64,000 nucleotides of DNA from Treponema parvum (lineage in GTDB: Bacteria > Spirochaetota > Spirochaetia > Treponematales > Treponemataceae): positions 744,001 through 808,000 of the forward strand of contig NZ_CP054142.1 of the NCBI RefSeq assembly GCF_017893965.1, written 5' to 3'. The notes beneath the pieces are model-generated. The model did not search any database. It was not told the origin of the DNA and was given only the letters and a program-made list of their open reading frames with translations. Position numbers and translations under genes: made by a program. The first letter of the stretch is position 1, and each line of letters begins with the position of its first letter. Shown here piece by piece: positions 26,484-34,522 of the stretch.

Positions 26484-28162
26484 TGAGCGGCGATCTCAAG
26501 CAGTTTTACGATGCCGTCGTCATTGGAGGCGGGCCTGCAGGTCTTACGGCCGGAATATATCTTGCACGGGCGTGTTTCCGCGTGTTGATAGTCGAAAAAG
26601 AAAAATTCGGCGGACAGATAACGCTCACTGCTGAAGTTGTAAATTATCCCGGAATAAAGAGCGTAAGCGGAGAAGATCTTACAGGGGCAATGCAAAAGCA
26701 GGCGGAAAATTTCGGAGCGGAATTTATGCTTGCGGAAGTTACCGGTATAGAAGACGGCGGCGATTGTTATTCGGTCAGCACGAATAAAGGAAAAATAAAA
26801 TGTTTCGGTGTGCTGATCGCGACAGGCGCCCATCCGAGAAAAATAGGATTTAAAGGCGAAGCTGAATTCCGCGGGCACGGGGTTGCATATTGCGCCACCT
26901 GCGACGGTGAATTTTTTACGGGAAAAGATGTTTTTGTAGTGGGCGGCGGATTTGCCGCAGCTGAAGAAAGCATCTTTCTTACTAAATACGCCGCGCACGT
27001 AACTATTCTCATCCGCGGAAACGATTTTAAATGCGCCAAATCGGTTGCGGATGAAGTGCGTGAGAACAAAAAAATCACAGTTCTTACAAATTCCGAAATA
27101 GAAGAAGTTTCGGGCGATACGGTATTGCGTAAGATCGTTTACCGCAACAATAAGACGAACGAACTGACGGAAAAAAAATACGAAAATGACACGTTCGGCG
27201 TATTCGTATTCGCCGGTTATGAACCCAGCACGGCCTTTGTTTCGAAAGTCGTTGAACTGAACGATCGCGGCTACATAGTGACCGATGCAAAGCAGAAAAC
27301 TTCCAAAGACGGAATATATGCGGCCGGAGACGTTTGTATTAAAGATCTGCGGCAGGTAGTTACAGCAACCGGCGACGGCGCGCTTGCCGCCACCGAATTG
27401 GAAAAATACTGCACGGAAATGCAGAAAAAAACAGGTATCGTTCCGGATCGGCCTAAACGAAAGACCGCCGAATCTGAGGCTGCGCACGGAAGACCTGCCG
27501 CCGAAGCGGCAGGTAAAACGGCTGTAAGCGGATCGCCCGAATCTGCCGGAACTGAAAAATTATTTACCGACGAAATGGTCACCCAACTTAATATGGTCTT
27601 TGAGAGGATGGAAAGTCCCCTTGTTTTAAAGATGTATCTGGACGAACGGCAAATTTCACAGGAATTAAAACAGTACATGAGCGAGCTTTCGTCCCTTACC
27701 GATAAGCTTACGACACAGACGGCTTCGAATAGCGAAGAAATCAAATTGCCGTGCGTAAAAGTTTTAAAGGCCGACGGAACGGAGACGGGTATGGCGTTTC
27801 ACGGTGTGCCTGGCGGACACGAGTTCAATTCGTTTATCTTAGGTCTTTACAATATGTCGGGGGAGGGGCAGAGTTTGGACGATTCCGTGAAAAGCCGCAT
27901 AAAAGCGATCGATAAGGACGTCCATATGGATATTTTTGTGAGCCTTACCTGCACAATGTGTCCGGATCTGGTCACTGCTGCGCAGAAGATTGCCTCTCAA
28001 AACACAAGGATAACTACGGACGTTTACGATCTCGCTCATTTTCCTGAAATAAAGGATAAGTATAACATCATGGGCGTGCCGTGCTATGTGATAAACGGCA
28101 AAGAAGCTCTGTTCGGCAAAAAGACGATAGAAGAGCTGCTTGATCTTATCGAAAAAGAATAA
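26483..28162 (+). CDS. AhpF-like reductase: thioredoxin reductase module plus C-terminal thioredoxin-fold module
   Basis: Flavoprotein of 559 residues predicted to pass electrons from NAD(P)H to AhpC. Residues 1-310 are a thioredoxin reductase: GGGPAGLTAGIYLARA for FAD, active-site CATC, VVGGGFAAAEES for the nucleotide, and GIYAAGDVC near the end. A variable linker (about 315-370) leads to two thioredoxin-like folds (about 370-559) with the redox pair TCTMCPD. In E. coli AhpF the order is reversed, with the thioredoxin folds first and then the reductase, so this is a permuted version of the same parts. The ATG at 26483 overlaps the ahpC stop. A terminator follows at 28243. The electron donor cannot be told from sequence. 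Confidence 0.88.
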   Translation: MSGDLKQFYDAVVIGGGPAGLTAGIYLARACFRVLIVEKEKFGGQITLTAEVVNYPGIKSVSGEDLTGAMQKQAENFGAEFMLAEVTGIEDGGDCYSVSTNKGKIKCFGVLIATGAHPRKIGFKGEAEFRGHGVAYCATCDGEFFTGKDVFVVGGGFAAAEESIFLTKYAAHVTILIRGNDFKCAKSVADEVRENKKITVLTNSEIEEVSGDTVLRKIVYRNNKTNELTEKKYENDTFGVFVFAGYEPSTAFVSKVVELNDRGYIVTDAKQKTSKDGIYAAGDVCIKDLRQVVTATGDGALAATELEKYCTEMQKKTGIVPDRPKRKTAESEAAHGRPAAEAAGKTAVSGSPESAGTEKLFTDEMVTQLNMVFERMESPLVLKMYLDERQISQELKQYMSELSSLTDKLTTQTASNSEEIKLPCVKVLKADGTETGMAFHGVPGGHEFNSFILGLYNMSGEGQSLDDSVKSRIKAIDKDVHMDIFVSLTCTMCPDLVTAAQKIASQNTRITTDVYDLAHFPEIKDKYNIMGVPCYVINGKEALFGKKTIEELLDLIEKE

Positions 28163-28211
28163 GAAAAGAAGGAGCCGCCGCCGAAAAATCGCCGGCTTTT
28201 GGTGATCTTCG

Positions 28212-28242
28212 GCCGCTGTCAGTGAATTTTACGGACAGCGGC
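28212..28242. terminator. Inverted repeat after the peroxide operon
   Basis: GCCGCTGTC (28212-28220) and GACAGCGGC (28234-28242) form a perfect 9-bp stem. It lies between two convergent genes and directly abuts a second hairpin that has a T tract. On its own it has none. Confidence 0.4.
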
Positions 28243-28284
28243 ACGACAAAAAGCCGCCTGAAGACGGCTGCCTGTCGTCTTTTT
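28243..28284 (+). terminator. Intrinsic terminator of the ahpC operon
   Basis: An outer stem ACGACA/TGTCGT (28243-28248 and 28273-28278) encloses an inner stem AGCCG/CGGCT. A T tract follows from 28280. The position fits the end of the ahpC and ahpF-like transcript. Confidence 0.6.
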
Positions 28285-28321
28285 CCCGACGTTTTGACCC
28301 ATTAATTTTTTTTCACAGGCC

Positions 28322-30457
28322 TTAATTTTCTTCAACCGAAGTTTTAAACTTACCCACCTCGACCACAAGGTTATCGATGCTGTCTTTATTCTTTGTCGCA
28401 ATTTCAAGAGATTCCTGCGTTACGGAATTTATCAAGTCCAGCTGTTCTTGGATGGAATCCATCGTTTCCCTTAGAATTTTTGTGAGGCCGTCAAGGTGTG
28501 TAGTCTCTTGGCTGATCTGTTCGCTGTTTGAAAGCATCTCATCGGAATCGTGTTTTACTTCATCGGTTATGCTGTTGACGTCTTTTATCATCTTCCATAT
28601 GTTTTTGCCGTTCTCTTCCTGTGTTTCCATAGCTTTAACGACAATTTCTATGGAATTATTGACTTCCTCGGAATATCCTGAAATAAAGTTGAATTTTTCA
28701 ACCGCATTTGCCGCCGAGCCGGCGAGCATTTCTATTTCGCCCGTAAGTTTTTTCAGAGTTTCGGTTATGGTTTTGCCTTGAGAACTTGAAACTTCCGCGA
28801 GCTTTCTGATTTCGGAGGCGACGACGGCAAATCCCTTTCCCGCTTCTCCGGCGTGAGCGGCTTCGATCGCGGCGTTCATTGACAAAAGGTTTGTCTGGTT
28901 TGCGATATTCTCAATTACGGCGCTCGCTTCGATCAATCCTCCGGACGCTTCAGAAATTCTTTGAGAAATATCGTTTGCCTTAATAAGAGTTTCTCTTCCG
29001 TTATTTGTAGCGTCGGAGAGGTTCCTTATGGCGACCTGCGTCTGCTTTACGTTGGATCCAACGCTGGTCATACTCTGCGTCATGTTGTCAAAAGAACTTG
29101 CGGATTCCATTACGAGCGATAGTTGCTGGCTTACGCTTGCGTCCAGCTGTCTTACGATCTTGATTATCTGTTCGATCGCGGACGCAGTTTCGGTAATACT
29201 TTTTTCTTGTGCGCTGAAGTGTCCGCGGAGATCTTCTATGCTATTCGTTATAGTCTTTATGAATTCCGTTACGGACATCATGTTGCTTTCAAGGTCGGAA
29301 CCAACGGCTTTCATTCCGCTGGAATTTTCTCCTACTTTTTTGATCGAGTTTCGCAGTTTAAAAATAGTTTGGTTAAAATATGAAGACAAGAGTCCCGTTT
29401 CGTCGCTTCCCGTTACGGGCAAACTTATGGTGAGATCTCCTTCTCCTTGTGAAATATTGCGCAGAGCTTCAATTGCACGATTGAGCGGTTTTGCAATATG
29501 CCTTGCGACTATATAACCTATGATGAAGGCAATTAAAAGCAGTATTACTGTAACAAATATGAATGTTTTAACAAGAGTTTTTATGTTTTCTGCGACAAAC
29601 TCCGAAACGGGAGCCGTTACCAACAGAGTCCAATTTGAATAGCGCATAGGAGATGTCGCGGATACGTATCGTATATTGTCAATTTTTGAAATGCTGACGT
29701 TGGACTTTTTAGAGCTTAACGCTTTCTTTAAAAATGATTGAAATTCCGCGCTTTCATTTTCGTATACGTCCGTAAATATGTTTTTATACAATATTTCAGG
29801 CTGGCGGTTTCCGAGTATCGTGCCTTCCGGACTTATAAGATACGCGGTTCCCGTTTCTCCGACTATTATGTCGCTTATGAGATTTGAAAGAGAATCCCCC
29901 AAAAGAGTTGCGCTTATGACGCCGGTAATTTTTCCCTGCAGATCCCGCATCGGAATGGCAACCGTGGAGACGTAAGATCTCTCTGTGGCGGACAATGCGG
30001 GTTCGGTGATCACGTACTTTCCTTTTATCGCTTGGGAAAACCATGCCGTCGACGCGGCGTTTTCGGTTTTACTGTTAGTGTGGAATATGATTCCGTTTTT
30101 GCCGCCTATGCCGAAAGTCAACCATCCCCGTTGGCGTTGCATCTGAATTTCGTTTTTAAATAATTCAATCTTATTTCTGTAGGAAATCGTTTCGTCCTGA
30201 ATATCGGGTATATTTGCAAAAGCTTCCAGCTTTCCGAAAATAGCCTTTGAACGTTCGTCCAAAATTTTTGATGAACTGAAAGTCAATTCATTTAAAAAAT
30301 ATTTAGTGTTGTTCATCAGCGAAAACGATGCAAGCGAAATGGATACCACGCATGTTATTGCCAATATTGAAATTGAAAATATTGCAAACGCCGCTATTAT
30401 TTTATTTTTAATGGAAAAAATCTTACTTTTCGTTATGTCCTGAGAAATTTGTTTCAT
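28322..30457 (-). CDS. Methyl-accepting chemotaxis protein with extracytoplasmic dCache-type sensor
   Basis: Transmembrane chemoreceptor of 711 residues that controls CheA. TM1 is near residues 22-45. A large periplasmic sensor (about 46-290) follows with dCache-like segments ([38 protein letters not shown]). TM2 is near 295-320, then HAMP ([19 protein letters not shown]) and the methylation and signalling helices. The conserved tip [20 protein letters not shown] is near residue 535. No C-terminal CheR-tether pentapeptide is seen. It starts nine bases after the stop of a solute-binding lipoprotein gene and has the site AGGAT. The pairing suggests that it senses the ligand-loaded binding protein, though dCache receptors usually bind small molecules directly. 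Confidence 0.93.
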   Translation of the reverse strand: MKQISQDITKSKIFSIKNKIIAAFAIFSISILAITCVVSISLASFSLMNNTKYFLNELTFSSSKILDERSKAIFGKLEAFANIPDIQDETISYRNKIELFKNEIQMQRQRGWLTFGIGGKNGIIFHTNSKTENAASTAWFSQAIKGKYVITEPALSATERSYVSTVAIPMRDLQGKITGVISATLLGDSLSNLISDIIVGETGTAYLISPEGTILGNRQPEILYKNIFTDVYENESAEFQSFLKKALSSKKSNVSISKIDNIRYVSATSPMRYSNWTLLVTAPVSEFVAENIKTLVKTFIFVTVILLLIAFIIGYIVARHIAKPLNRAIEALRNISQGEGDLTISLPVTGSDETGLLSSYFNQTIFKLRNSIKKVGENSSGMKAVGSDLESNMMSVTEFIKTITNSIEDLRGHFSAQEKSITETASAIEQIIKIVRQLDASVSQQLSLVMESASSFDNMTQSMTSVGSNVKQTQVAIRNLSDATNNGRETLIKANDISQRISEASGGLIEASAVIENIANQTNLLSMNAAIEAAHAGEAGKGFAVVASEIRKLAEVSSSQGKTITETLKKLTGEIEMLAGSAANAVEKFNFISGYSEEVNNSIEIVVKAMETQEENGKNIWKMIKDVNSITDEVKHDSDEMLSNSEQISQETTHLDGLTKILRETMDSIQEQLDLINSVTQESLEIATKNKDSIDNLVVEVGKFKTSVEEN

Positions 30458-30465
30458 AAAATATC

Positions 30466-31785
30466 CTATTTTTTAAGGGAATTATCCGCGTTTCTTACAA
30501 AAACATTCAAAACATTTTGAATGTTTTGCCCTGCGGCGGCGTCTTTAAGAGCTGTGTTCCAAAATTTTCGCATTTCCGGAAAACCTGTAACGGTATTATA
30601 GTACTGACCGAAAAATTTTTGCAGAACGGAATTGTACAATATTTCATCATTGTCGGTCTTTATTTCTATTTTGGACGAAGCGGGAAAACTTCCCGTCGCT
30701 GCAACCAGTTTTTCGGCCCAAACCTCGTCGGTAGCTGCAAATTTTAAGAAATTTTTTGCCGCTTTTATTCTATTCGGATCCTTGTTTTTAAAAATGCAGG
30801 CTCCTCCCGCCAGAAATTCGAGAGACGGAGCACCCGAATCGTTAGGGAAGGGCATGTAGATCGGAGTAAAATCTTTTCCTTTGTATTTGCGTTTACCGTC
30901 GTACATTTTGTTCAACTGCGGAGAATAAAGGATTGTATGGGCGGCGTTAGCTTCCACAAACATCGCTATGGCGTCGTTGGAAGTAAGGTCTTTACCGTCG
31001 AGTAAAAGTCCTTTTTTCATTGCATTTACAGTCCATGTAAGATTTTTTACCGCCTGAGGGGTATTGAATGTGTATCTAGAATAGTCGGCGTTTAAAAGAG
31101 TTACGTCTCCGTATAGGTTTACCAAAAACGCCCTTGTCCCTTGATCTCCGCCCTGTGTTTTATAAAAGAAAACTCCCGGTGTCTTGCCCTTAGGCAATTT
31201 TGTCTTAAGCGCGGTTAAGAGTTTTTCGTATTCGGCGACGGTCCATTGCCTGTCTCGGCGTTTATACGGTAAAAGATCTATGAGGCCTAAGTCTTCAAGC
31301 ATTTCTTTATTGAAGGCCATTGCGAAGGGACCCTCGTGCATCGGATACATGTAGGTGCGCCTGTCTTTACCGGCGGATACGGCGAGCAAACCTGTCGTGA
31401 TATACGGTTTTTCGGTTGCAAGAACGTCGTCGAGAGGCGCCAGCAATCCCTTGTTCGCCCATTCGATTATGCGCCCCGGAGCGTCGTATACTATATCTGG
31501 AGCCTTTCCCGCGGCGATGGCTTCTTCAATTTTAGCCGCTCCGTCGGCAAAGCTTACCAGATTGAAATTTATTTTAACGGACGGATTTTGCTTTTCAAAA
31601 GCCGCTATAAGGCTTTTTTCAAAGTCTCCCGCCGTTCCCGTTTCCGAAGAGAAGTTGGGAAACGTCCAAAAATCGATTTGGACGGAGGCGGAATCTGACT
31701 TTTTGTTTATACAGCCCGCCAATACCGGCAATAACAAAAAAAACAATACTTTTGTAAGTAAAAGCCTTGAAAAACCTTTTTTCAT
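30466..31785 (-). CDS. Extracellular solute-binding lipoprotein (family 1, sugar type), orphan
   Basis: Binding protein of 439 residues with a lipoprotein signal (lipobox VLAGC, Cys at residue 25). It is therefore anchored to a membrane facing the periplasm or surface. The body is a type 1 solute-binding fold like maltose/glycerol-phosphate binding proteins ([58 protein letters not shown]). No ABC permease or ATPase genes lie next to it. Instead the chemoreceptor gene follows at nine bases. Start fixed by AGAGG before the ATG at 31785. A promoter lies at 31876-31905. It may serve taxis, or transport through a permease encoded elsewhere. Confidence 0.87.
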   Translation of the reverse strand: MKKGFSRLLLTKVLFFLLLPVLAGCINKKSDSASVQIDFWTFPNFSSETGTAGDFEKSLIAAFEKQNPSVKINFNLVSFADGAAKIEEAIAAGKAPDIVYDAPGRIIEWANKGLLAPLDDVLATEKPYITTGLLAVSAGKDRRTYMYPMHEGPFAMAFNKEMLEDLGLIDLLPYKRRDRQWTVAEYEKLLTALKTKLPKGKTPGVFFYKTQGGDQGTRAFLVNLYGDVTLLNADYSRYTFNTPQAVKNLTWTVNAMKKGLLLDGKDLTSNDAIAMFVEANAAHTILYSPQLNKMYDGKRKYKGKDFTPIYMPFPNDSGAPSLEFLAGGACIFKNKDPNRIKAAKNFLKFAATDEVWAEKLVAATGSFPASSKIEIKTDNDEILYNSVLQKFFGQYYNTVTGFPEMRKFWNTALKDAAAGQNIQNVLNVFVRNADNSLKK

Positions 31786-31875
31786 AGGAACCTCTGTAAA
31801 ATCAGTATTTAGCGACTTTATAAAATATTATGTTATGTAGAAATTTGTACTCAAATCAATAATGTACTATTATTT

Positions 31876-31905
31876 AGTATATAACAAAAGCGGGGCTTGT
31901 GTCAA
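31876..31905 (-). promoter_or_regulatory. Predicted promoter of the binding-protein/chemoreceptor operon
   Basis: Minus-strand TTGACA (31900-31905), an 18-base spacer and TATACT (31876-31881). The -35 box is perfect. The transcript would begin near 31869, leaving a leader of about 85 bases. Confidence 0.6.
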
Positions 31906-32002
31906 TATTTTTGACAGACTTGACATTTTGGAAATTATCGCTTTTTGCATATTTTCGATTTTCGGACGCGTGCGGATTTTTGGCTTGTGCAGCGGGTAAA
32001 AT

Positions 32003-32488
32003 TCAGGTGTACATCGACTTTAACAGATCAATTCCTGACTTTGTCTTAAAAATCCGTTCTCTGAATTTATGAATATTCTCGGAAGAATAACTTTTTTCAT
32101 CGGCGTTTACAAGGTAGTCGGCTTCAATGAGTATCTGATAGTCGTAACCGTCGATATTTGTGAGAGTATGGTGATGACCTATGAGGTATATTATCCTTTT
32201 GTTTTCGTCGTCCGGCAAACCGCAGTCTTTAAGAAAATCCTCCGCGAGGATCATGCCTTCGGCTTCCTGCGCCTTTCCGTCGGTGTTGCCGTATTTTTTT
32301 CGGCAAAGAGGGCAGGCTATGTCATGCAGTATCGCGGCGATTTCAAGGATGCGCTGTGTTCTTTCATCCAAAACTTCCAACTTACCTATTGTTCTTGCAT
32401 ATGTCCAAACTTTTATAAAGTGATTTATGTCATGCCGGTTTTTGCCGGAATAGGCAATCATTTTTTTCATGATTTCAGCTATTTGCAT
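32003..32488 (-). CDS. HD-domain phosphohydrolase
   Basis: Small cytoplasmic protein of 161 residues with a metal-dependent HD domain. An early His (KNRHDINHFIKVWTYA) is followed by the HD pair AAILHDIACPLC near residue 52. Further His (YLIGHHHTLTN) and an Asp (ILIEADYLVNAD) complete the metal ligands. Such stand-alone HD proteins hydrolyse nucleotides or other phosphomonoesters; the substrate is unknown. The ATG at 32488 is chosen because AGGAGG lies seven bases upstream; the frame extends six codons further. It appears monocistronic. Confidence 0.85.
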   Translation of the reverse strand: MQIAEIMKKMIAYSGKNRHDINHFIKVWTYARTIGKLEVLDERTQRILEIAAILHDIACPLCRKKYGNTDGKAQEAEGMILAEDFLKDCGLPDDENKRIIYLIGHHHTLTNIDGYDYQILIEADYLVNADEKSYSSENIHKFRERIFKTKSGIDLLKSMYT

Positions 32489-32600
32489 TTTATTTCCTCC
32501 TCTCATTAAAGATATACTAGCATATTATGAAATTTGTCATGAACGATTCCGAAAAGTAATTTAGAGGAAATCTTTATCCCATTGCCGGCTCAAAAAACTT

Positions 32601-32618
32601 GCGGTTTTTAGAGATTTC
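32601..32618. repeat. 18-bp repeat shared with 2321-2338
   Basis: GCGGTTTTTAGAGATTTC occurs identically at 2321-2338 and here, both in intergenic DNA. It may mark the edge of a small dispersed intergenic element; the copy at 32635 that follows belongs to another repeat. Confidence 0.5.
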
Positions 32619-32634
32619 TTAAAATTGCACAAGA

Positions 32635-32673
32635 GAGAAAATTTCAATTTTCGAAAATTACGCATTCGTGCGC
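32635..32673. repeat. Dispersed intergenic repeat, copy 1 (partner at 42451)
   Basis: About 39 bases from 32635 match 42451-42489 at roughly four of five positions. Shared features are a small GAAAWTTTCAATTTTC-type stem and a TTCGTGCGC end. Both copies lie a short distance from a minus-strand gene. Confidence 0.45.
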
Positions 32674-32701
32674 TATTTTCACACGCTTTTAGCGCTGTCT
32701 T

Positions 32702-33388
32702 TTATAAAACTTTTACATCGGGATTCGCTTCTCCGAATTTTTCTCGAAGCATCGAACAGATTTCCGCTCTGTCTCTTCCCTGTTTTTCCATCTGTTTTAT
32801 GGCCTTGTATGCGGCAAATAGGGTTGACGGTCCTATTTCGGAGCTGAAAAATCCTATTCCCTGATTCCATGCAAGAAGTTCAAACACATCGTCAAAGGCG
32901 GCGGAGTCCAGTCCGTACGCGTACGCTTTTACAAGTTCTCTGGTAGCCTGTCTCATCCTTCCTGCGCCTACCGCGTTTGTCAATGATAATAACAGCCGTG
33001 TTTCATACGGAAGATACCTTTTGCCGTCATTCCACGTAAGCTCCCAAAAATTCACGGCTATTTGTCCCAGATCTTCATCTATGAGAGGAAAATTGGTCAA
33101 AGCGGCAGGCCTCATCGGGATATGCCCTGTTTCGTTTTTTGCTTCAACGCGATAAAAATAAGCGTGGTATTCGTTTTCTCCCGCTTTTTCGGTGTGATTT
33201 TCAAATCCAAGCCCTTTCATAACCTCGTAAAGAGGAATCGGGTCGAAACTCTGCACAATTTCAAGTCCCTGTCCAACGTTTAAATCTTCGGCCTGTTTTT
33301 TTAATCCGGGGAAAAAATTTCCTGCTACGCCGCGAACATCGATTTTTTTGAATCCGGAGATCTTATTGCTCCAATCCGTATATGCCAT
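32702..33388 (-). CDS. DUF2249 domain protein with AhpD-like helical C-terminus
   Basis: Protein of 228 residues. The first 75 residues are a DUF2249/TusA-like fold (DVRGVAGNFFPGLKKQAEDL, then SFDPIPLYEVMKGLGFE). Residues 95-228 are helical and resemble carboxymuconolactone-decarboxylase/AhpD-like folds, but the usual CxxC and His relay are absent; the only Cys is near the end (AEICSML). Such proteins occur with nitrogen-oxide or sulfur metabolism in other bacteria, but nothing here supports a specific role. AAGGAAG precedes the ATG. It is transcribed alone. Confidence 0.65.
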   Translation of the reverse strand: MAYTDWSNKISGFKKIDVRGVAGNFFPGLKKQAEDLNVGQGLEIVQSFDPIPLYEVMKGLGFENHTEKAGENEYHAYFYRVEAKNETGHIPMRPAALTNFPLIDEDLGQIAVNFWELTWNDGKRYLPYETRLLLSLTNAVGAGRMRQATRELVKAYAYGLDSAAFDDVFELLAWNQGIGFFSSEIGPSTLFAAYKAIKQMEKQGRDRAEICSMLREKFGEANPDVKVL

Positions 33389-33632
33389 AAAATACTTCCT
33401 TAATTAGCTTATATTTGTTATGAGGCGGACTAAGATTTCCGATTTACTCTTGCGTTATCGCAAAATCGAAACGATAGGCGCTCTTAACTTCGGCATAGCT
33501 TATCACGGAAAAAGGCACGTTGGCAACGGCCATGCAATGTCATGACAATATTATGAAACGACGGGGCCGAAAAACCGTTAATCAGTAAAAAAATAGATTG
33601 TTAAAAAGTATTACATATTGTATGCTAAGTAA
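33389..33632. other. Intergenic region without recognisable gene
   Basis: This lies between the divergent DUF2249 gene and the brnT/brnA remnant. It must hold promoters for the DUF2249 gene, but no consensus pair stands out. No conserved frame was found on either strand. Confidence 0.35.
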
Positions 33633-34011
33633 ATGGAAAATGAGAGCACGATACGGCGCCTTTTTGAATGGGATTATGAAAAAGAACAGTGTAATATAAA
33701 AATGCACAAAATCTCGTTTGAAACCGCAAAGCTCGTTTTTATATGGTAGCAACCGTATCGAATTATTTGATATAACCATAGCGGTACGGAAGATCGCCTT
33801 ATCACGATAGGGAAAGTTGAAAAAGTTTTGTTTGTTGTTTATACCGAGCGAGGAACAGCGCAAGCTCCGAAAAAAACAAGTAATAGCGATCCGCCTTTCT
33901 CCCGAAACTGCCGAAAAAGTTAAAGCGCTTGGTAAAGGCTACAGTTCCGTTTTGAGCCGTATCATTGACGAAGCTTTTAAAACTCCCGAATTTTTGCGTA
34001 AGTGCTTATAA
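33633..34011 (+). pseudogene. Broken BrnT-BrnA toxin-antitoxin module
   Basis: BrnT is a RelE-fold ribonuclease toxin and BrnA its DNA-binding antitoxin. Reading from ATG 33633 gives the BrnT start FEWDYEKEQCNIKMHKISFE then a TAG at 33747. The homology continues in another frame (NRIELFDI, around 33750-33775) and then back in the first frame (HSGTEDRLITIG and VVYTERG, to about 33855). At least two frameshifts are therefore present. The usual BrnT C-terminal RIISAR segment is missing. Instead the sequence runs into the C-terminal half of a BrnA-like antitoxin (KKQVIAIRLSPETAEKVKAL, GKGYSSVLSRIIDEAF), in frame to 34011. An internal deletion has joined the two genes. The 64-codon frame from 33817 is thus partly out-of-frame toxin and should not be called a normal gene, though an antitoxin fragment could still be made. 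Confidence 0.75.
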
Positions 34012-34042
34012 AATCCTTTCGGTCAAATAGACGCGCCCGTTT

Positions 34043-34062
34043 TGCAGAATTGACTTTTTATT
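34043..34062. repeat. 20-bp direct repeat, copy 1
   Basis: TGCAGAATTGACTTTTTATT occurs here and again, identically, at 34124-34143, 81 bases apart, between the toxin-antitoxin remnant and tRNA-Pro. Confidence 0.6.
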
Positions 34063-34123
34063 CGCGCAGGGGGAGCGATACGCTGGCCCGCTTGAATTTT
34101 CGCTGGGAATCTGCGGCGAAGTA

Positions 34124-34143
34124 TGCAGAATTGACTTTTTATT
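34124..34143. repeat. 20-bp direct repeat, copy 2
   Basis: Identical to 34043-34062. The pair may be a footprint of insertion or excision near the tRNA genes. Confidence 0.6.
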
Positions 34144-34207
34144 GACTTTCTAAAACGCCGCAAAAAGTCTGTGTTTGACAAGTTTGTATATAGCAAGGAA
34201 TTAACAG

Positions 34208-34280
34208 TCGGGCAACGCGGATTTGAACCGCGGACCTCTAAGTCCCGAACCTAGCGCGCTACCAACTGCGCTATTGCCCG
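34208..34280 (-). tRNA. tRNA-Pro (anticodon CGG)
   Basis: Complete 73-base cloverleaf on the minus strand. The acceptor stem is seven perfect pairs (CGGGCAA/TTGCCCG). The D-stem is GCGC/GCGC, the anticodon loop TTCGGGA gives anticodon CGG with G37, and the T-arm is CGCGG TTCAAAT CCGCG. The discriminator base is A and CCA is not encoded. It decodes CCG. The T tract of a terminator for tRNA-Asp touches its first base. Confidence 0.95.
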
Positions 34281-34310
34281 AAAAAAATACCCATTCATGG
34301 CGAATGGGTA
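34281..34310 (-). terminator. Intrinsic terminator between tRNA-Asp and tRNA-Pro
   Basis: On the minus strand TACCCATTC and GAATGGGTA (34302-34310 and 34288-34296) form a perfect 9-bp stem with a 5-base loop, followed by seven T. The T's end directly at the first base of tRNA-Pro. Confidence 0.75.
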
Positions 34311-34314
34311 TATG

Positions 34315-34388
34315 CGCGAGTGACGGGGCTCGAACCCGTGATCTCCGGCGTGACAGGCCAGCGCGATAACCAGCTTCGCTACACCCGC
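34315..34388 (-). tRNA. tRNA-Asp (anticodon GTC)
   Basis: Complete 74-base cloverleaf. Acceptor GCGGGTG/CACTCGC has one G-U pair. The anticodon stem CTGGC/GCCGG encloses the loop CTGTCAC (anticodon GTC). The T-arm is ACGGG TTCGAGC CCCGT and the discriminator base is G, as expected for Asp. CCA is not encoded. A strong promoter lies upstream at 34401-34429. Confidence 0.97.
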
Positions 34389-34400
34389 ATGATGTACGTA

Positions 34401-34429
34401 AATATATAAAAAACTTTAATTTATGTCAA
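34401..34429 (-). promoter_or_regulatory. Predicted tRNA-Asp promoter
   Basis: Minus-strand TTGACA (34424-34429), 17 bases, then TATATT (34401-34406), ending 12 bases before the mature tRNA-Asp. Near-consensus strength fits a stable RNA gene. Confidence 0.7.
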
Positions 34430-34455
34430 CATATCCTGAAAAATTTGAAAAATTA

Positions 34456-34485
34456 TTGACATTGATATTTATTGACTGCCATAAT
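34456..34485 (+). promoter_or_regulatory. Predicted cimA promoter
   Basis: TTGACA (34456-34461), 18 bases, CATAAT (34480-34485). The start of transcription would be near 34492, which is downstream of the earliest in-frame TTG (34472) and so supports the later start at 34523. Confidence 0.6.
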
Positions 34486-34522
34486 AGCGCAGGTCATAAA
34501 ATTAATTGTTGAGGATAAAAAT

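Noticed and set aside
26408-27487. 359-codon frame antisense to the ahpC/ahpF-like genes
   Set aside because: Long but antisense to two certain genes; the translation is rich in Phe, Tyr and Arg without any domain pattern.
33582-33863. Minus-strand frame of 93 codons between the DUF2249 gene and the tRNAs
   Set aside because: It covers the brnT remnant in antisense; the plus-strand homology to BrnT explains the sequence.
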